This document shows positions 40,251 through 50,714 of a DNA stretch of 64,000 nt, piece after piece. A program made the position numbers and the translations under genes. The notes below the pieces were generated by a model. It was given only the letters and a program-made list of their open reading frames with translations. It was not told the origin of the DNA and did no database searches. Source of the DNA: Micromonospora halotolerans (GTDB taxonomy: Bacteria; Actinomycetota; Actinomycetes; Mycobacteriales; Micromonosporaceae); NCBI RefSeq assembly GCF_032108445.1, contig NZ_CP134876.1:2356001-2420000 (forward strand), read 5' to 3'. Every line of letters starts with the position of its first letter. The stretch's first letter is position 1.

Positions 40251-41735
40251 ATGGCCAGACGGGGCTGGGGAGGATCGACCGCCGCCGCGCTCGGCGTCGC
40301 CGCCGGTACGGGCGCCGCACAGCTCGGCTTCGGCTACGGGCTCGGCATCATCAACTGGGCGCCGGCCGGCGCCGCCCGCGTCGATCCGGCCTGGGTGGCC
40401 AGCCTCGCCTGGGCCACGTGGATCTCCGCGACCTCGGTGATCGCCGGCGCGGTCTGCGCCCAGCGACTGCGCGGCGCCGACGACGACGAGCCGGCGGGCA
40501 GCCTGCCGCGACTCGGCCTGGCGCTCGCCGCCGGGGTGGGCGCCGTGATCACCGTCCTGCTGGTGGCCGTGCCGGCCCGGGCCGCCCGGGTGCCGGACAC
40601 GTCGTCGCCGCAGGCCGTGGCCGCCGGGTACGCGGCCGCCGGGCTGGTGCTCGGCGTGCTGCTCGCGACGTGGGCGCTGCACACCCGGGCCGCCGCCACC
40701 AACCTCATCGCCACCACCGGCTGGCTCTGGCTGCTCGCCGTGGTGTCGGTGGTCGACGGGGTTCTCTCCGGCCGTGGCCTGACCACCGCCCAGCTCGGCA
40801 TCTGGCAGATCAGCGCGGACAGCGGCAGCTTCTGGATCCGCGACTACTTCTACTGGCCCGGGGCACTGCTCTCACTCGGCTCCGCCCTGCTGATCGGGGT
40901 ACTGGCCGCCCGGCGGGCGGTCCGCGTGCCGGAGCGGCGGGTCGGGGCGGCCGCCTCCGGGGCGGCCGGTCCGCTGCTGGTCGCGCTGGCCTACCTGCTC
41001 GCCGTGCCGAGGCTCGCCGGGATCGCCGCCGAACAGGTGTCGGCCCACCTGATCGCCCCGTACGCGGTGATCGCCGGGATCGGCGGCTCGGTCCTGATGG
41101 CCGCGCTGGCCCAGCGGGCCGGGCGCCGCCCTCCCGAGGGGGCCGGCGTCCGTGTGCCCCGCCAGCGCACCGGGGCGGCGGACGAGCTGACGGCCCCCGA
41201 CGACGACCCGCCGACCGGTGAATCCGCCGAGGACGGGCCGACCGACGACAGGCCGACCGAAGACAAGCCGGCACGCCGGTTCTTCGGGCGCCGCCCGGCC
41301 GGTGCCGGCCCGGCCTCGCCGGGTGCCGAGAGCCCGGCCGGCGGGACGGACCCGATCAGCGAGCCCGTCACGCCGGTCGGCGAGCCGGGCCGGCCGGTCA
41401 CCTCCGGGGGCGGGCGCGGCGAGCCGGTCCCGTCCGCGCGCACGGTCGGCGAACCGGCGAAGGCGGATCGACGGGATGCGGCGGCACCCGCCGGCACACC
41501 GGACGACACCGCGCGGGCGGTGGCGGGTGGCCGGCGTGGCCGGGCCGTGCCGCCCCAGCGGCGCCCGGAATCCAGCTCGACCATCCGCATCGAGCCGGCC
41601 CGGACCGGCGCCGATCCGGTGGCGGCGGACCCGGAGACCGCGGAGGCCCCGGGCGGGAGCGGGCCGGCGAGCGCGGCGGAGAGCGCCGCGAGCGCGCCGG
41701 CCACCGACCCGAAGGCCCGCCGCCGCAACCGCTGA
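40251..41735 (+). CDS. multi-pass membrane protein with disordered tail
   Basis: This 494-residue protein has about eight membrane helices in residues 10-290 (GFGYGLGIINWAPAG, WISATSVIAGAVCAQRL, GLALAAGVGAVITVLLVAVP, ATTGWLWLLAVVSVVDGVL) and a hydrophilic Pro/Asp/Arg-rich C-terminal 190 residues (RPPEGAGVRVP to KARRRNR). I do not recognise a family; such proteins are conserved in Micromonosporaceae as far as I recall. ATG 40251 is preceded by TACGCT at a -10 distance and no ribosome-binding site, so the message is probably leaderless. Confidence 0.7.
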   Translation: MARRGWGGSTAAALGVAAGTGAAQLGFGYGLGIINWAPAGAARVDPAWVASLAWATWISATSVIAGAVCAQRLRGADDDEPAGSLPRLGLALAAGVGAVITVLLVAVPARAARVPDTSSPQAVAAGYAAAGLVLGVLLATWALHTRAAATNLIATTGWLWLLAVVSVVDGVLSGRGLTTAQLGIWQISADSGSFWIRDYFYWPGALLSLGSALLIGVLAARRAVRVPERRVGAAASGAAGPLLVALAYLLAVPRLAGIAAEQVSAHLIAPYAVIAGIGGSVLMAALAQRAGRRPPEGAGVRVPRQRTGAADELTAPDDDPPTGESAEDGPTDDRPTEDKPARRFFGRRPAGAGPASPGAESPAGGTDPISEPVTPVGEPGRPVTSGGGRGEPVPSARTVGEPAKADRRDAAAPAGTPDDTARAVAGGRRGRAVPPQRRPESSSTIRIEPARTGADPVAADPETAEAPGGSGPASAAESAASAPATDPKARRRNR

Positions 41736-41812
41736 CGCCGGCCGCCGATGAGCGGCGGGCGAACCCGGCTCGAGGTGGCCGGGCCGCCCGGCGCGTTCCT
41801 GGACCGCGGCGG

Positions 41813-43291
41813 TCAGTCGACCGGCCAGGTGTGGACGGGTTCGTTGCCGCGTTGCAGCTCGGCGTAGCGCTGGACCATGTGGTGCAGGGCGGCCTCCCGG
41901 TCCATGCCGCGGTGGCGCTCGGCCCCCCACACCGTCTCGGTCTGCCAGACCGCGCCGTTGCGGCCGGTGCGGCACCGCTCCTCGATCACCCCGAGGAGGC
42001 GGTCGCGCTCGGCCGGGGCGACGCCGAACCGGTCCAGCCCCTCGGCGGCGGTGGGCAGCAGCGTGTCGAGGACGAGCGTGGTGACCGGCACGTCGCCGAG
42101 CCCGGGCCAGTGCAGCGCGGCGTTGATGCCGCGCCGGGCGGCGGCGTGGAAGTTCTCCTCGGCGGAGCTGAAGGTGAGCTGGCTCCAGATCGGCCGGTCC
42201 GCCTCGGCGAGGCCGCGGGCGAGGCCGAAATAGAAGGCCGCGTTGGCGAGCATGTCCACCACGGTCGGTCCGGCCGGCAGCACCCGGTTCTCCACCCGCA
42301 GGTGTGGGCGGCCGTCCATGATGTCGTAGACCGGGCGGTTCCAGCGGTAGACGGTGCCGTTGTGCAGGCGCAGCTCGCCGAGCTCGGGCACCCCGCCGGC
42401 GTGCAGCACCTCGACCGGGTCCTCGTCCTCGCAGATCGGCAGCAGGGGCGGGAAGTAGCGGACGTTCTCCTCGAACAGGTCGAAGATCGAGGTGATCCAG
42501 CGCTCGCCGAACCACACGCGGGGGCGTACGCCCTGGGCCTTCAGCTCGTCCGGGCGGGTGTCGGTGGCCTGCTCGAACAGGGCGATCCGGGTCTCCGCCC
42601 AGAGCTGACGGCCGTAGAGGAACGGCGAGTTGGCCCCGACAGCCACCTGCACGCCCGCGATGGCCTGCGAGGCGTTCCAGTAGTCGGCGAAGCTGTCCGG
42701 CGCGACCTGGAGGTGGAACTGGAGGCTGGTGCAGGCCGCCTCGGGCGCGATCGAGTCGGTGTGCGTACGCAGCCGCTCGACGCCGCGGATGTCCAGCTCG
42801 ATGTCCTCGCCCCGGGCCCCGACGATCTGGTCGTTGAGCACCCGGTAGCGCTCGTCGGTGGACAGGTTGTCGGCGACCAGGTGGCGCTCGGTGAGGGTGG
42901 GCAGGATGCCGACCATCACGATCTTGGCGTCGGACTTGGCGGCCCGCTCGTCGGCGCGGCTCAGGCTGCTGCGCAGGTCGTGGGCGTAGTCGGCGAAGCC
43001 GGTGCCCTCGATGAGCCGGGGGGAGGCGTTCAGCTCCAGGTTGAACTGCCCCAGCTCGGTCTGGAAGAGCGGGTCGGCGATGTCGGCCAGGATCTGGTCG
43101 TTGCGCATGGCCGGCTCGGCGGCGGCGTCGACGAGGTTGAGTTCGATCTCCAGCCCGGTCATCGGCCGGTCGGCGTCGAAGCCGAAGTCGTCCAGCATCA
43201 GCGCGAAGACGTCCAGGCACCGCCGGACCTTCTGCCGGTAGCGGACCCGGTCCTCCCGGGAGAAGGCGCCCTGCTCGACGTCTCTGCCCAT
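41813..43291 (-). CDS. glutamate-cysteine ligase family protein (GCS2)
   Basis: This 492-residue ATP-grasp-like carboxylate-amine ligase of the GCS2 family has MTGLEIELNLVD (Mg-ATP site), QFNLELNASPRL, AKIVMVGILPTL and LQFHLQVAPDSFADYWNASQ. Also present are GANSPFLYGRQLWAETRIAL, the GERWI..FDLFEENVRYFPPL block, and HLRVENRVLPAGPTVVDMLA. Members form gamma-glutamyl bonds or amides; actinomycetes make mycothiol rather than glutathione, so the true product may be another gamma-glutamyl compound. ATG 43291 follows GGAGGACAG; the longer open frame upstream is unlikely. Confidence 0.85.
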   Translation of the reverse strand: MGRDVEQGAFSREDRVRYRQKVRRCLDVFALMLDDFGFDADRPMTGLEIELNLVDAAAEPAMRNDQILADIADPLFQTELGQFNLELNASPRLIEGTGFADYAHDLRSSLSRADERAAKSDAKIVMVGILPTLTERHLVADNLSTDERYRVLNDQIVGARGEDIELDIRGVERLRTHTDSIAPEAACTSLQFHLQVAPDSFADYWNASQAIAGVQVAVGANSPFLYGRQLWAETRIALFEQATDTRPDELKAQGVRPRVWFGERWITSIFDLFEENVRYFPPLLPICEDEDPVEVLHAGGVPELGELRLHNGTVYRWNRPVYDIMDGRPHLRVENRVLPAGPTVVDMLANAAFYFGLARGLAEADRPIWSQLTFSSAEENFHAAARRGINAALHWPGLGDVPVTTLVLDTLLPTAAEGLDRFGVAPAERDRLLGVIEERCRTGRNGAVWQTETVWGAERHRGMDREAALHHMVQRYAELQRGNEPVHTWPVD

Positions 43292-43489
43292 CTGTCCTCC
43301 CGGCGCCGGCGCCACGGAACCGTACTGTTCCGCAACGCATTGTGAACCATTCACGTTGAGTGCGTAAGTGCGCCCGGGGCCGCCGATCGGAGGCTGGGCG
43401 CAGGTCTGCACTCCTACCCAGCCGGGGGCCGCGGCACCGGGGTCAGCCTGCGAACACCACGTGACAATTCGCACCGACCGCGTACGACG

Positions 43490-43525
43490 ACGGGCCCGCG
43501 CCGTCGGGTGACGGCGCGGGCCCGT
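43490..43525. terminator. terminator hairpin
   Basis: ACGGGCCCGCGCCGTC and its perfect complement (16-bp stem) with a GGGT loop, 19 bp beyond the YceI stop. Confidence 0.85.
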
Positions 43526-43543
43526 GGTGTCGTACGGGGAGGA

Positions 43544-44125
43544 TCAGGCCTGGCGGACGGCCTCGCCCTCGATCTCGATCTTGATCTTCTTGCCGACCAG
43601 GACGCCGCCGGTCTCCAGCGCGACGTTCCAGGTCAGGCCGAACTCCTCGCGGTCGATCTCGGTGGAGGCCGAGAAGCCGAAGATGTCCTGGCCGAAGGGG
43701 CTGCGGCCGACGCCCTCGAACTCGACGTCCAGGTCGACCGGGCGGGTCACGCCCTTGATGGTGAGCTCACCGGAGAGGACGAACTCGTTGCCGTCGCGGG
43801 ACTTCACGCCGGTGCTGCGGAACTCCAGGGTGGGGAACTGCTCGGCGTCGAGGAACTCCGGGCTGCGCAGGTGCGCGTCGCGGTCGGCCTGGGCGGTGTT
43901 GATGCTGGCCGCCTGGATGGTGGCGGTCACCGACGACTGCGTGGGGTCCTCGGCCACGGTGATGGTGGCGCTCGCCTCGGCGAACTCGCCGCGTACCTTG
44001 CTGACCATCATGTGCCGGGCGACGAACCCGACGCGCTTGTGAGCCGCGTCCAGCAGGTAGGTGCCGGCGGTCGGGATGGTGAGACCCTCCCAGTCGCGGG
44101 TAACCGCTTCGATGCTGCTGGTCAT
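43544..44125 (-). CDS. YceI family lipid-binding protein
   Basis: This 193-residue lipocalin-like protein has the YceI signature: AGTYLLDAAHKRVGFVARHM, SVTATIQAASINTAQADRDA, HLRSPEFLDAEQFPTLEFRS, GELTIKGVTRPVDLDVEFEG and SASTEIDREEFGLTWN. YceI proteins bind isoprenoid chains or fatty acids in a barrel. No signal peptide is seen, so it is cytoplasmic, as in many actinobacteria. ATG 44125 follows a GGAGGACAG ribosome-binding site. It is divergent from a MarR gene across a near-consensus promoter with an overlapping inverted repeat. Confidence 0.9.
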   Translation of the reverse strand: MTSSIEAVTRDWEGLTIPTAGTYLLDAAHKRVGFVARHMMVSKVRGEFAEASATITVAEDPTQSSVTATIQAASINTAQADRDAHLRSPEFLDAEQFPTLEFRSTGVKSRDGNEFVLSGELTIKGVTRPVDLDVEFEGVGRSPFGQDIFGFSASTEIDREEFGLTWNVALETGGVLVGKKIKIEIEGEAVRQA

Positions 44126-44146
44126 GCTGCTGTCCTCCAGGAGAGA

Positions 44147-44207
44147 TTGTTTAGTAACCCAACGACTGACTGAGCAACTATAGGCACAGCAATATTCCCC
44201 GTGTCAA
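44147..44207 (-). promoter_or_regulatory. YceI promoter with MarR-type operator
   Basis: On the minus strand TTGACA (complement of 44202-44207) and TATAGT (complement of 44177-44182) are separated by 19 bp. An imperfect inverted repeat, TTGTTTAGTAA (44147-44157) and TGACTGAGCAA (44167-44177), 8 of 11 matching, covers the start region just downstream of the -10. This is the expected place for MarR repression of the divergent gene. Confidence 0.55.
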
Positions 44208-44226
44208 GGACTGCTAGGATGGCAGC

Positions 44227-44718
44227 GTGGACCAGAACGTGTTCGACGATCCCCGGATCACCGCCATCGGCCTCCTCTTCGAGGCCAGCGCCGGGCTGTC
44301 GGCCCGGTTCGCCGCCCAGTTCGAGGAGCACGGCCTCTCCCCGGTCGAGTTCGAAGTGCTGATGCGGCTCACCCGGTCGCCGGGTCACCAGCTGCGGATG
44401 ACCGACCTCGCGGCGCAGACCTCCCTGTCCACCAGCGGGGTCACCCGTGTGGTCGACCGGATGGAGCGCGACGGCCTCCTCCGCCGCCGGGCCTGCCCCT
44501 CCGACCGGCGCAGCTCGTACGCGGTGGTCACCGCGGCCGGCCTGAGCCGGCTGGACGACACCCTGCCCGGGCACCTGCGCATCATCGAGGAGTGGTTCAC
44601 CGGTCAGCTCACCCCGCCCCAACTGGAGGCGCTCCTGGACGGGCTGCGCCGGGTCCGCGACGCGGTGCACCCCGGGGCGACCGCCGGCAGCACCGAGCCG
44701 GCGCCCGCCGACTGCTGA
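44227..44718 (+). CDS. MarR-family transcriptional regulator
   Basis: This 163-residue winged-helix regulator has helix 1 DPRITAIGLLFEASAGLSAR, HGLSPVEFEVLMRLTRSPGH, the recognition helix SLSTSGVTRVVDRMERDGLL and wing RRRACPSDRRSSYAVVTAAG. It probably represses the divergent YceI gene and itself in response to a small phenolic or lipid ligand. The GTG start at 44227 is preceded by TAGGAT six bases upstream, so its transcript is probably leaderless. Confidence 0.9.
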   Translation: MDQNVFDDPRITAIGLLFEASAGLSARFAAQFEEHGLSPVEFEVLMRLTRSPGHQLRMTDLAAQTSLSTSGVTRVVDRMERDGLLRRRACPSDRRSSYAVVTAAGLSRLDDTLPGHLRIIEEWFTGQLTPPQLEALLDGLRRVRDAVHPGATAGSTEPAPADC

Positions 44719-44948
44719 TCGCCGGACGGCCCGGGGCGTACCGACGGGTCACCGGCAGAAAGACCGGCAGAACCGGCGGGACACCGGGTCAAACTTCCGC
44801 AATATCGGAAAAATCTCCCACGCTGGCTGGATAGGCTTCCGGACAGCGGGGGGGGCACCGGGGGGTGCCGGCGCGAGCGATGAGCGAGGGGCAGCACCAG
44901 GGGGCTTCTTCGCTCGCGCCACCCCCGCGCCTTCTGTTCCCGCCCGCC

Positions 44949-47570
44949 TCAGCCGCCCCGGCCGGCGCGTTCCCGGCGGGCCACCAGCGCGTAGAGCAGG
45001 GCCTCCTCCCGGGGCACCAGCCTGATCCCGGTGGCCCGGCAGGCCCGGTCCAGCCGGTCCAGCACCGCCACGTCGGTGGTGCTCGCCGCCAGCCCCACCA
45101 GCGCCTCCACCAGGTCGCGCCGCTCCCCACCGCCGGCCGCGGAGTCGGCCGCCGCGCTGAACCACTCCGCGGCCAGCTCCCGGTCTCCCCGGTGCAGGGC
45201 GAGATGGCCCTCGATCACCGCGCAGACCACCTCCTCCGGCGGGACGTCCCGGCGCTCCCCCGGTGGGTCCAGGGTCTCCACGTCCAGCGGCCGGCGCCGC
45301 CCCGGCACCGGGTGGGCGGGCCGCAGCTCGGCCACCACCTCGAGCGCCTCCGCGGCCCGCCCCTGCAGGGCGAGTGCGAGCCCGACCGTGCCGAGCACCC
45401 GCCGCCACCGCCCCGGTTCGCCCAGCTCGACGAGCGCGCCCGCCACCCGCCACCCCTGCTCGACGGCGTCGACGTACCGGCCCTCCAGCCGGATCACCTC
45501 GGCCAGGTCGGCCCGCGCCAGCAGGCGGAGCCGCTGCTCCCCGCACTGGGTGGCCAGCCGGTCGACCGTCGCCAGCCGGCGCCGCGCGCCGGCCAGGTCC
45601 GCCACCCGTACGTCGTGCCAGGAGAGGTGCTGGTGGGCCACGGCCATCTCACGTACCCGGCCGTGCCGGGTGGCCAGCTCCAGTGCCGCCTCGGCCTGCT
45701 CCCGGGCCTGCCCCTGCGTGCCGGCCGCGCTGAGCAGCACGCAGAGCACCGACCGGGCCGACAGCTCCCCGGTCACGTCCCCGGCCGCCTGGAAGATCGC
45801 GAGCGCGTTCCGGGCGGCCGGCAGCTCCGCGCCGCCGGCGCCGTGCTCGGCGGCGAGCCGGGCCGTCCCGAGCAGCGCCCAGGCCCGCAGCACCGGCGAC
45901 GCGTCCGCGGTACGCGGGTCGGCCAGCAGCCGGCGCAGCCAGCGGCGCCCGGACACGTCCCGTCCGCGCAGCCGCCACCAGCGGGGCAGTGCCGCCGCCA
46001 GGAGCAGCGCGGTCGCCGGATCGTCCTCGGCGGCGTGCGCCAGGGCGGCGGTGATGTCGCTGGTCGCCTCATCGAGCAGGTGCACGGCGTCGGGCAGTTC
46101 CCCGCCGACCAGGTTCGGGGCGGTCCGGCGCACCAGCCCGGCGACGACCACGGCGTGCCGGCGCCGGATCCCGGTCAGCTCCCCTTCGACGGCGGCCTGC
46201 TCGGTGGCGAAGTCGCGGACGGCGTCCACCAGGCGGAACCGGAACGGGCCGGCGCCGCGGACGCTGAGCAGCCCGAGTTCCCGCAGCCGGTCCAGCAGGG
46301 GAACGGCGTCCCGCCGCTCCTCGCCGTCGGCGAGCAGGTCCTCGGCCAGCTCCACGGACCAGCGGTTGCGGAATGCGGAGAGCCGGCGCAGCGCCGCCCG
46401 TTCGGCGGGCGCGAGCAGGTGGTAGCTGGTCGCCACCGCCTCGCGCAGGGTCACCGTGCCGGCGGCGAGGTCGGCGGCCTCCCAGCCGGGACGCCCGCCC
46501 GCCAGGTCGAGGACCCGGTCACCGTAGCGGTCGAGAAGTTCGGTGACGTCGAGGATCCGGCCGCGCGCGGCCATCAGCTCGATGGCCAGCGGCAGCCCGC
46601 CGAGGCGGCGCACCAGCGCGGCGAGTGCCGGCAGCTCGGCCCGGGTCGGCGGCTCGCGGCGCGCCTGGGCGAGCCGGGCGATGAACAGGGTCGCCGCGGG
46701 CCAGCGGGCCAGCTCCGTCACATCGGCCGGGTCCTGGCCGGCCGGCGGCACGTCGAGCGGCGCGACCGGCCGGACCAGCTCGCCGGGGAGCCCCACTGGA
46801 CGCCGGCCGGTGACCAGCACCCGCAGCGTCGGCGCCGCCGCGACCAGGGCGCGCAGGGCCTCGGCCACCGGGCCGGGCGCCCGCTCCACCGCGTCCACCA
46901 GCAGCAGCGCGGGCCGGCCACCCAGCCGGCAGGAGAGGTCGGCCAGCCGGTTCACGCCGAGCACCGCGACGGAGGCGGCGAGCACGTCGGCGGCGTCGGA
47001 GCCCTCGCCGACCAGCACCCCGGCCACGCCGGCCGGGTGGTCGGCGGCCGCGCGGTAGGCGACGGTGAGGGCGAGCGCGGTCTTGCCGACACCGGCCAGC
47101 CCGACGAGGCTCACCACCGGTCGCTCGGCGAGCAGGGCGGCCACCTCGTCGACGTCGCGGTCCCGGCCGAGCAGCGGGACCGGCTGGGGCAGCGCGATCG
47201 GCGTACCCGAATCGGTGGCGCCGGCGCCGGTGACCGGAAGGTGCCGCGCGGCCGGGCCCGGCGCGGCGGCGACGTCGGGACCACTCACCGGCAGGTCGGG
47301 CGCGGCGGTCTGCACCGGGCGGGCGGCCGCGAGGAACGCCTGCCGGGCCGGACCGGTCAGGCCCAGGGCGTCGGCGAGCAGGTCGACGGTGGTGCGCTGG
47401 GGTCGGGTGGCCCGACCCCGCTCCAGGTCACGGACGGTCCGCACGCCGACGCCGGCCCGGGCGGCCAGCTCGGCCTGGGTGAGCCCGGCGGCGAGCCGAT
47501 GCCCGCGCAACAGGTCGGGCAGCGGGGTACGACCGCCCGGGCTCCGCGAACGATCATGAGCCGGAGTCAT
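44949..47570 (-). CDS. XRE-HTH STAND regulator with NB-ARC ATPase and TPR-like repeats
   Basis: This 873-residue protein starts with an XRE helix-turn-helix (about 18-72: LLRGHRLAAGLTQAELAARA, VRTVRDLERGRATRPQRTTV), then a linker and an NTPase of the NB-ARC/STAND type: Walker A GLAGVGKTA (157-165), Walker B LLLVDAVE, and RVLVTGRRP and GLPLAIELMAARGRI downstream. Winged-helix and helical TPR-like repeats fill the C-terminal 450 residues (AALAHAAEDDPATALLL, ARSVLCVLLSAAGTQGQARE). Such AfsR/SARP-like regulators couple ATP-driven assembly to transcription, often of secondary metabolism. ATG 47570 is chosen as it begins homology; the frame is open for 480 codons further upstream through the acyl-CoA dehydrogenase gene. 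Confidence 0.85.
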   Translation of the reverse strand: MTPAHDRSRSPGGRTPLPDLLRGHRLAAGLTQAELAARAGVGVRTVRDLERGRATRPQRTTVDLLADALGLTGPARQAFLAAARPVQTAAPDLPVSGPDVAAAPGPAARHLPVTGAGATDSGTPIALPQPVPLLGRDRDVDEVAALLAERPVVSLVGLAGVGKTALALTVAYRAAADHPAGVAGVLVGEGSDAADVLAASVAVLGVNRLADLSCRLGGRPALLLVDAVERAPGPVAEALRALVAAAPTLRVLVTGRRPVGLPGELVRPVAPLDVPPAGQDPADVTELARWPAATLFIARLAQARREPPTRAELPALAALVRRLGGLPLAIELMAARGRILDVTELLDRYGDRVLDLAGGRPGWEAADLAAGTVTLREAVATSYHLLAPAERAALRRLSAFRNRWSVELAEDLLADGEERRDAVPLLDRLRELGLLSVRGAGPFRFRLVDAVRDFATEQAAVEGELTGIRRRHAVVVAGLVRRTAPNLVGGELPDAVHLLDEATSDITAALAHAAEDDPATALLLAAALPRWWRLRGRDVSGRRWLRRLLADPRTADASPVLRAWALLGTARLAAEHGAGGAELPAARNALAIFQAAGDVTGELSARSVLCVLLSAAGTQGQAREQAEAALELATRHGRVREMAVAHQHLSWHDVRVADLAGARRRLATVDRLATQCGEQRLRLLARADLAEVIRLEGRYVDAVEQGWRVAGALVELGEPGRWRRVLGTVGLALALQGRAAEALEVVAELRPAHPVPGRRRPLDVETLDPPGERRDVPPEEVVCAVIEGHLALHRGDRELAAEWFSAAADSAAGGGERRDLVEALVGLAASTTDVAVLDRLDRACRATGIRLVPREEALLYALVARRERAGRGG

Positions 47571-47660
47571 GGGCACGAAGAGTACGGATCGGGTCGGACG
47601 CTCCACAGCCCATCGTCGGGCAGCTGACCGTCCACTGCCGATATCCGACAGACGGTGGAG

Positions 47661-47689
47661 CCCGCCCGGGTCCGACCGGACCGGGCGGG
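47661..47689 (-). terminator. terminator hairpin after the acyl-CoA dehydrogenase gene
   Basis: CCCGCCCGG-G-TCC and GGA-CCGGGCGGG form a stem with one bulged G around a GACC loop, 7 bp beyond the stop. Confidence 0.75.
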
Positions 47690-47695
47690 TTCCGC

Positions 47696-48844
<1,149 letters not shown>

Positions 48845-48927
48845 CTGATCCTCCTGATGGGATGCCTCTGTGGACGGGCCGCCGGGCGCTCGTGGCGCCG
48901 GGTCGGGTGGTGCGGGTCGGGGTGCGG

Positions 48928-50478
48928 TCAGACCGGCGTGACGCCGTGCCGGCGCCTCGCGAAGTGCCGCTCCTTGCCGCGCGCGGCGGCGAACCGCCGG
49001 ACCAGTTCGGCACGCAGCTCGTGCGGCTCGACGATGGCGTCCACCACCAGCTCGCTGGCGAGCCGGACGATGTCGATGTCGCGCTCGTACTCCTCGCGCT
49101 TCGCGGCGACGAACGCGGCCCGCTCGGCCTCGTCCCCGATCGCGGCGATCTTGTTGGCGTAGACGGCGTTGACCGCGGCCTCCGCCCCCATCACGGCGAT
49201 CTTCGCGGTGGGCAGCGCGAGCGTCGCGTCCGGCTCGAAACCGGGGCCGGCCATCGCGTAGAGGCCGGCGCCGTAGGCCTTGCGGACCACCACACAGATC
49301 TTGGGTACGGTCGCCTCGGAGATCGCCGTGATCATCTTGGCGCCGTGCCGGATGATGCCCTGCTTCTCCACCGCGCTGCCGACCATGAACCCGGGCACGT
49401 CGGACAGGAACAGCAGCGGCACGTTGAACGCGTCGCAGAGCTGCACGAACCGGGTCGCCTTGTCGGCCGAGTCGACGAAGAGCACGCCGCCCTTGAACAT
49501 CGAGTTGTTGCCGACCACGCCGACGACCTCGCCGTTCAGCCGGCCGAAGCCGATGGTCAGCTCCTTGGCCCAGAGCGCCTGGATCTCGAAGAAGCTGCCC
49601 TCGTCGAGCAGGCCCTTGACGTACCGGCGCATGTCGAACGCCTGCCGCTCGCTGACCGGGACCAGCGCGGCCAGGTCGGCCTTCTCCGGCGCGGGCGCCG
49701 CCTCGACGGCGGGCGGGGCCTGGGTCCAGTTGGTCGGTAGGTAGGACAGGTAGCGCTTGACCACGTCGAGCGCCTCGGCCTCGGTCTTGCAGAGGAAGTG
49801 CCCCACACCGGACTCAGCGCAGTGCACCTTGGCCCCGCCCATCGCCTCCAGCGTGGTCTTCTCGCCGGTGACCATCTCGACCATCCGGTCGGAGCCCAGG
49901 TACATGCTGGCGTTGCCGTCGACCATGGCCACCACGTCGCAGAACGCCGGGATGTAGGCGCCACCCGCCGCGCTCGGCCCGAACAGGGCGCAGACCTGCG
50001 GGATCGCGCCCGAGGCGCGGACCTGGTTCCAGAAGATCTTGCCGGCGCCGCGCCGGCCGGGGAAGAGGTCGACCTGGTCGGTGATCCGGGCGCCGGCCGA
50101 GTCGACCAGGTAGACCATCGGCACGCTGGTCGAGTAGGCCCGCTCGATGATCCGGATGATCTTCTCGACGGTCCGGGCGCCCCAACTGCCGGCCTTCACC
50201 GTGGAGTCGTTCGCCATGAGGCAGACCGGCCGGCCGTCGATGGTGGCCGTGCCGGTGACCACGCCGTCGGCCGGCAGCCCCTCGGCCATGGCGTTGGCAT
50301 AGAGCCCGTCCTCGACGAAGGAGCCCTCGTCGACCAGGTACGCGACCCGCTCGCGGGCGAAGAGCTTGCCCTTCGCGGCGTTCGCCGCGTGGTACTTGTC
50401 CGCACCGCCGGCCCGGGCGCGCTTGCGCAGCTGCTCCAGAGCCTCACCGTCGAGCGTCACGCCGACTCCCATTGCCAC
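48928..50478 (-). CDS. acyl-CoA carboxylase beta subunit (methylcrotonyl-CoA type carboxyltransferase)
   Basis: This 516-residue carboxyltransferase moves CO2 from carboxybiotin to an acyl-CoA. N-terminal half: FARERVAYLVDEGSFVEDGL, KAGSWGARTVEKIIRIIERA, LVDSAGARITDQVDLFPGRR and GPSAAGGAYIPAFCDVVAMV. C-terminal half: FGRLNGEVVGVVGNNSMFKG, RFVQLCDAFNVPLLFLSDVP, GAKMITAISEATVPKICVVV and KAYGAGLYAMAGPGFEPDAT. The sequence context fits MccB/AccD1. The GTG start at 50478 has GAGG at 6-7 bp; ATG 50472 is possible. A palindrome at 50506-50522 lies in its promoter, matching one near the biotin carboxylase gene. Confidence 0.9.
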   Translation of the reverse strand: MAMGVGVTLDGEALEQLRKRARAGGADKYHAANAAKGKLFARERVAYLVDEGSFVEDGLYANAMAEGLPADGVVTGTATIDGRPVCLMANDSTVKAGSWGARTVEKIIRIIERAYSTSVPMVYLVDSAGARITDQVDLFPGRRGAGKIFWNQVRASGAIPQVCALFGPSAAGGAYIPAFCDVVAMVDGNASMYLGSDRMVEMVTGEKTTLEAMGGAKVHCAESGVGHFLCKTEAEALDVVKRYLSYLPTNWTQAPPAVEAAPAPEKADLAALVPVSERQAFDMRRYVKGLLDEGSFFEIQALWAKELTIGFGRLNGEVVGVVGNNSMFKGGVLFVDSADKATRFVQLCDAFNVPLLFLSDVPGFMVGSAVEKQGIIRHGAKMITAISEATVPKICVVVRKAYGAGLYAMAGPGFEPDATLALPTAKIAVMGAEAAVNAVYANKIAAIGDEAERAAFVAAKREEYERDIDIVRLASELVVDAIVEPHELRAELVRRFAAARGKERHFARRRHGVTPV

Positions 50479-50505
50479 CGGCTGCCTCGTGAGCGCGCCG
50501 ACCGA

Positions 50506-50522
50506 CCTGAACGATCGTTAGG
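50506..50522. promoter_or_regulatory. palindrome, candidate TetR operator before the beta subunit gene
   Basis: CCTGAACGATCGTTAGG has half-sites like those of CTTAACGGGCGTTAAG at 53203 (ACG-NN-CGT core, TTAAG/TTAGG arms). It lies 28 bp upstream of the start codon. Confidence 0.5.
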
Positions 50523-50617
50523 CTAGCGCATTCCCACCCCCTCCGGCGACCCACCCACGCACGCCCCACCCGCCCGCCACCCGCCCACCACCCGCCGGCC
50601 GCCCGCCCGCTGCCGGC

Positions 50618-50677
50618 GTTGATCAAGAAGTTTGCGTCTGGCTCGGGCTCGAATCCGACGCAAACCTCTTGATCAAC
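50618..50677. repeat. REP-like 21-bp inverted repeat
   Basis: GTTGATCAAGA-A-GTTTGCGTC (50618-50638) and its complement with one mismatch (50657-50677). It is between two genes of one operon-like cluster, and its outer sequence resembles the hairpin at 51709-51763, so it belongs to a dispersed family. It could also attenuate transcription. Confidence 0.7.
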
Positions 50678-50714
50678 TTGGTCAGGGGCGGGTGCGGGTG
50701 GGTGTGGGGTGGGA

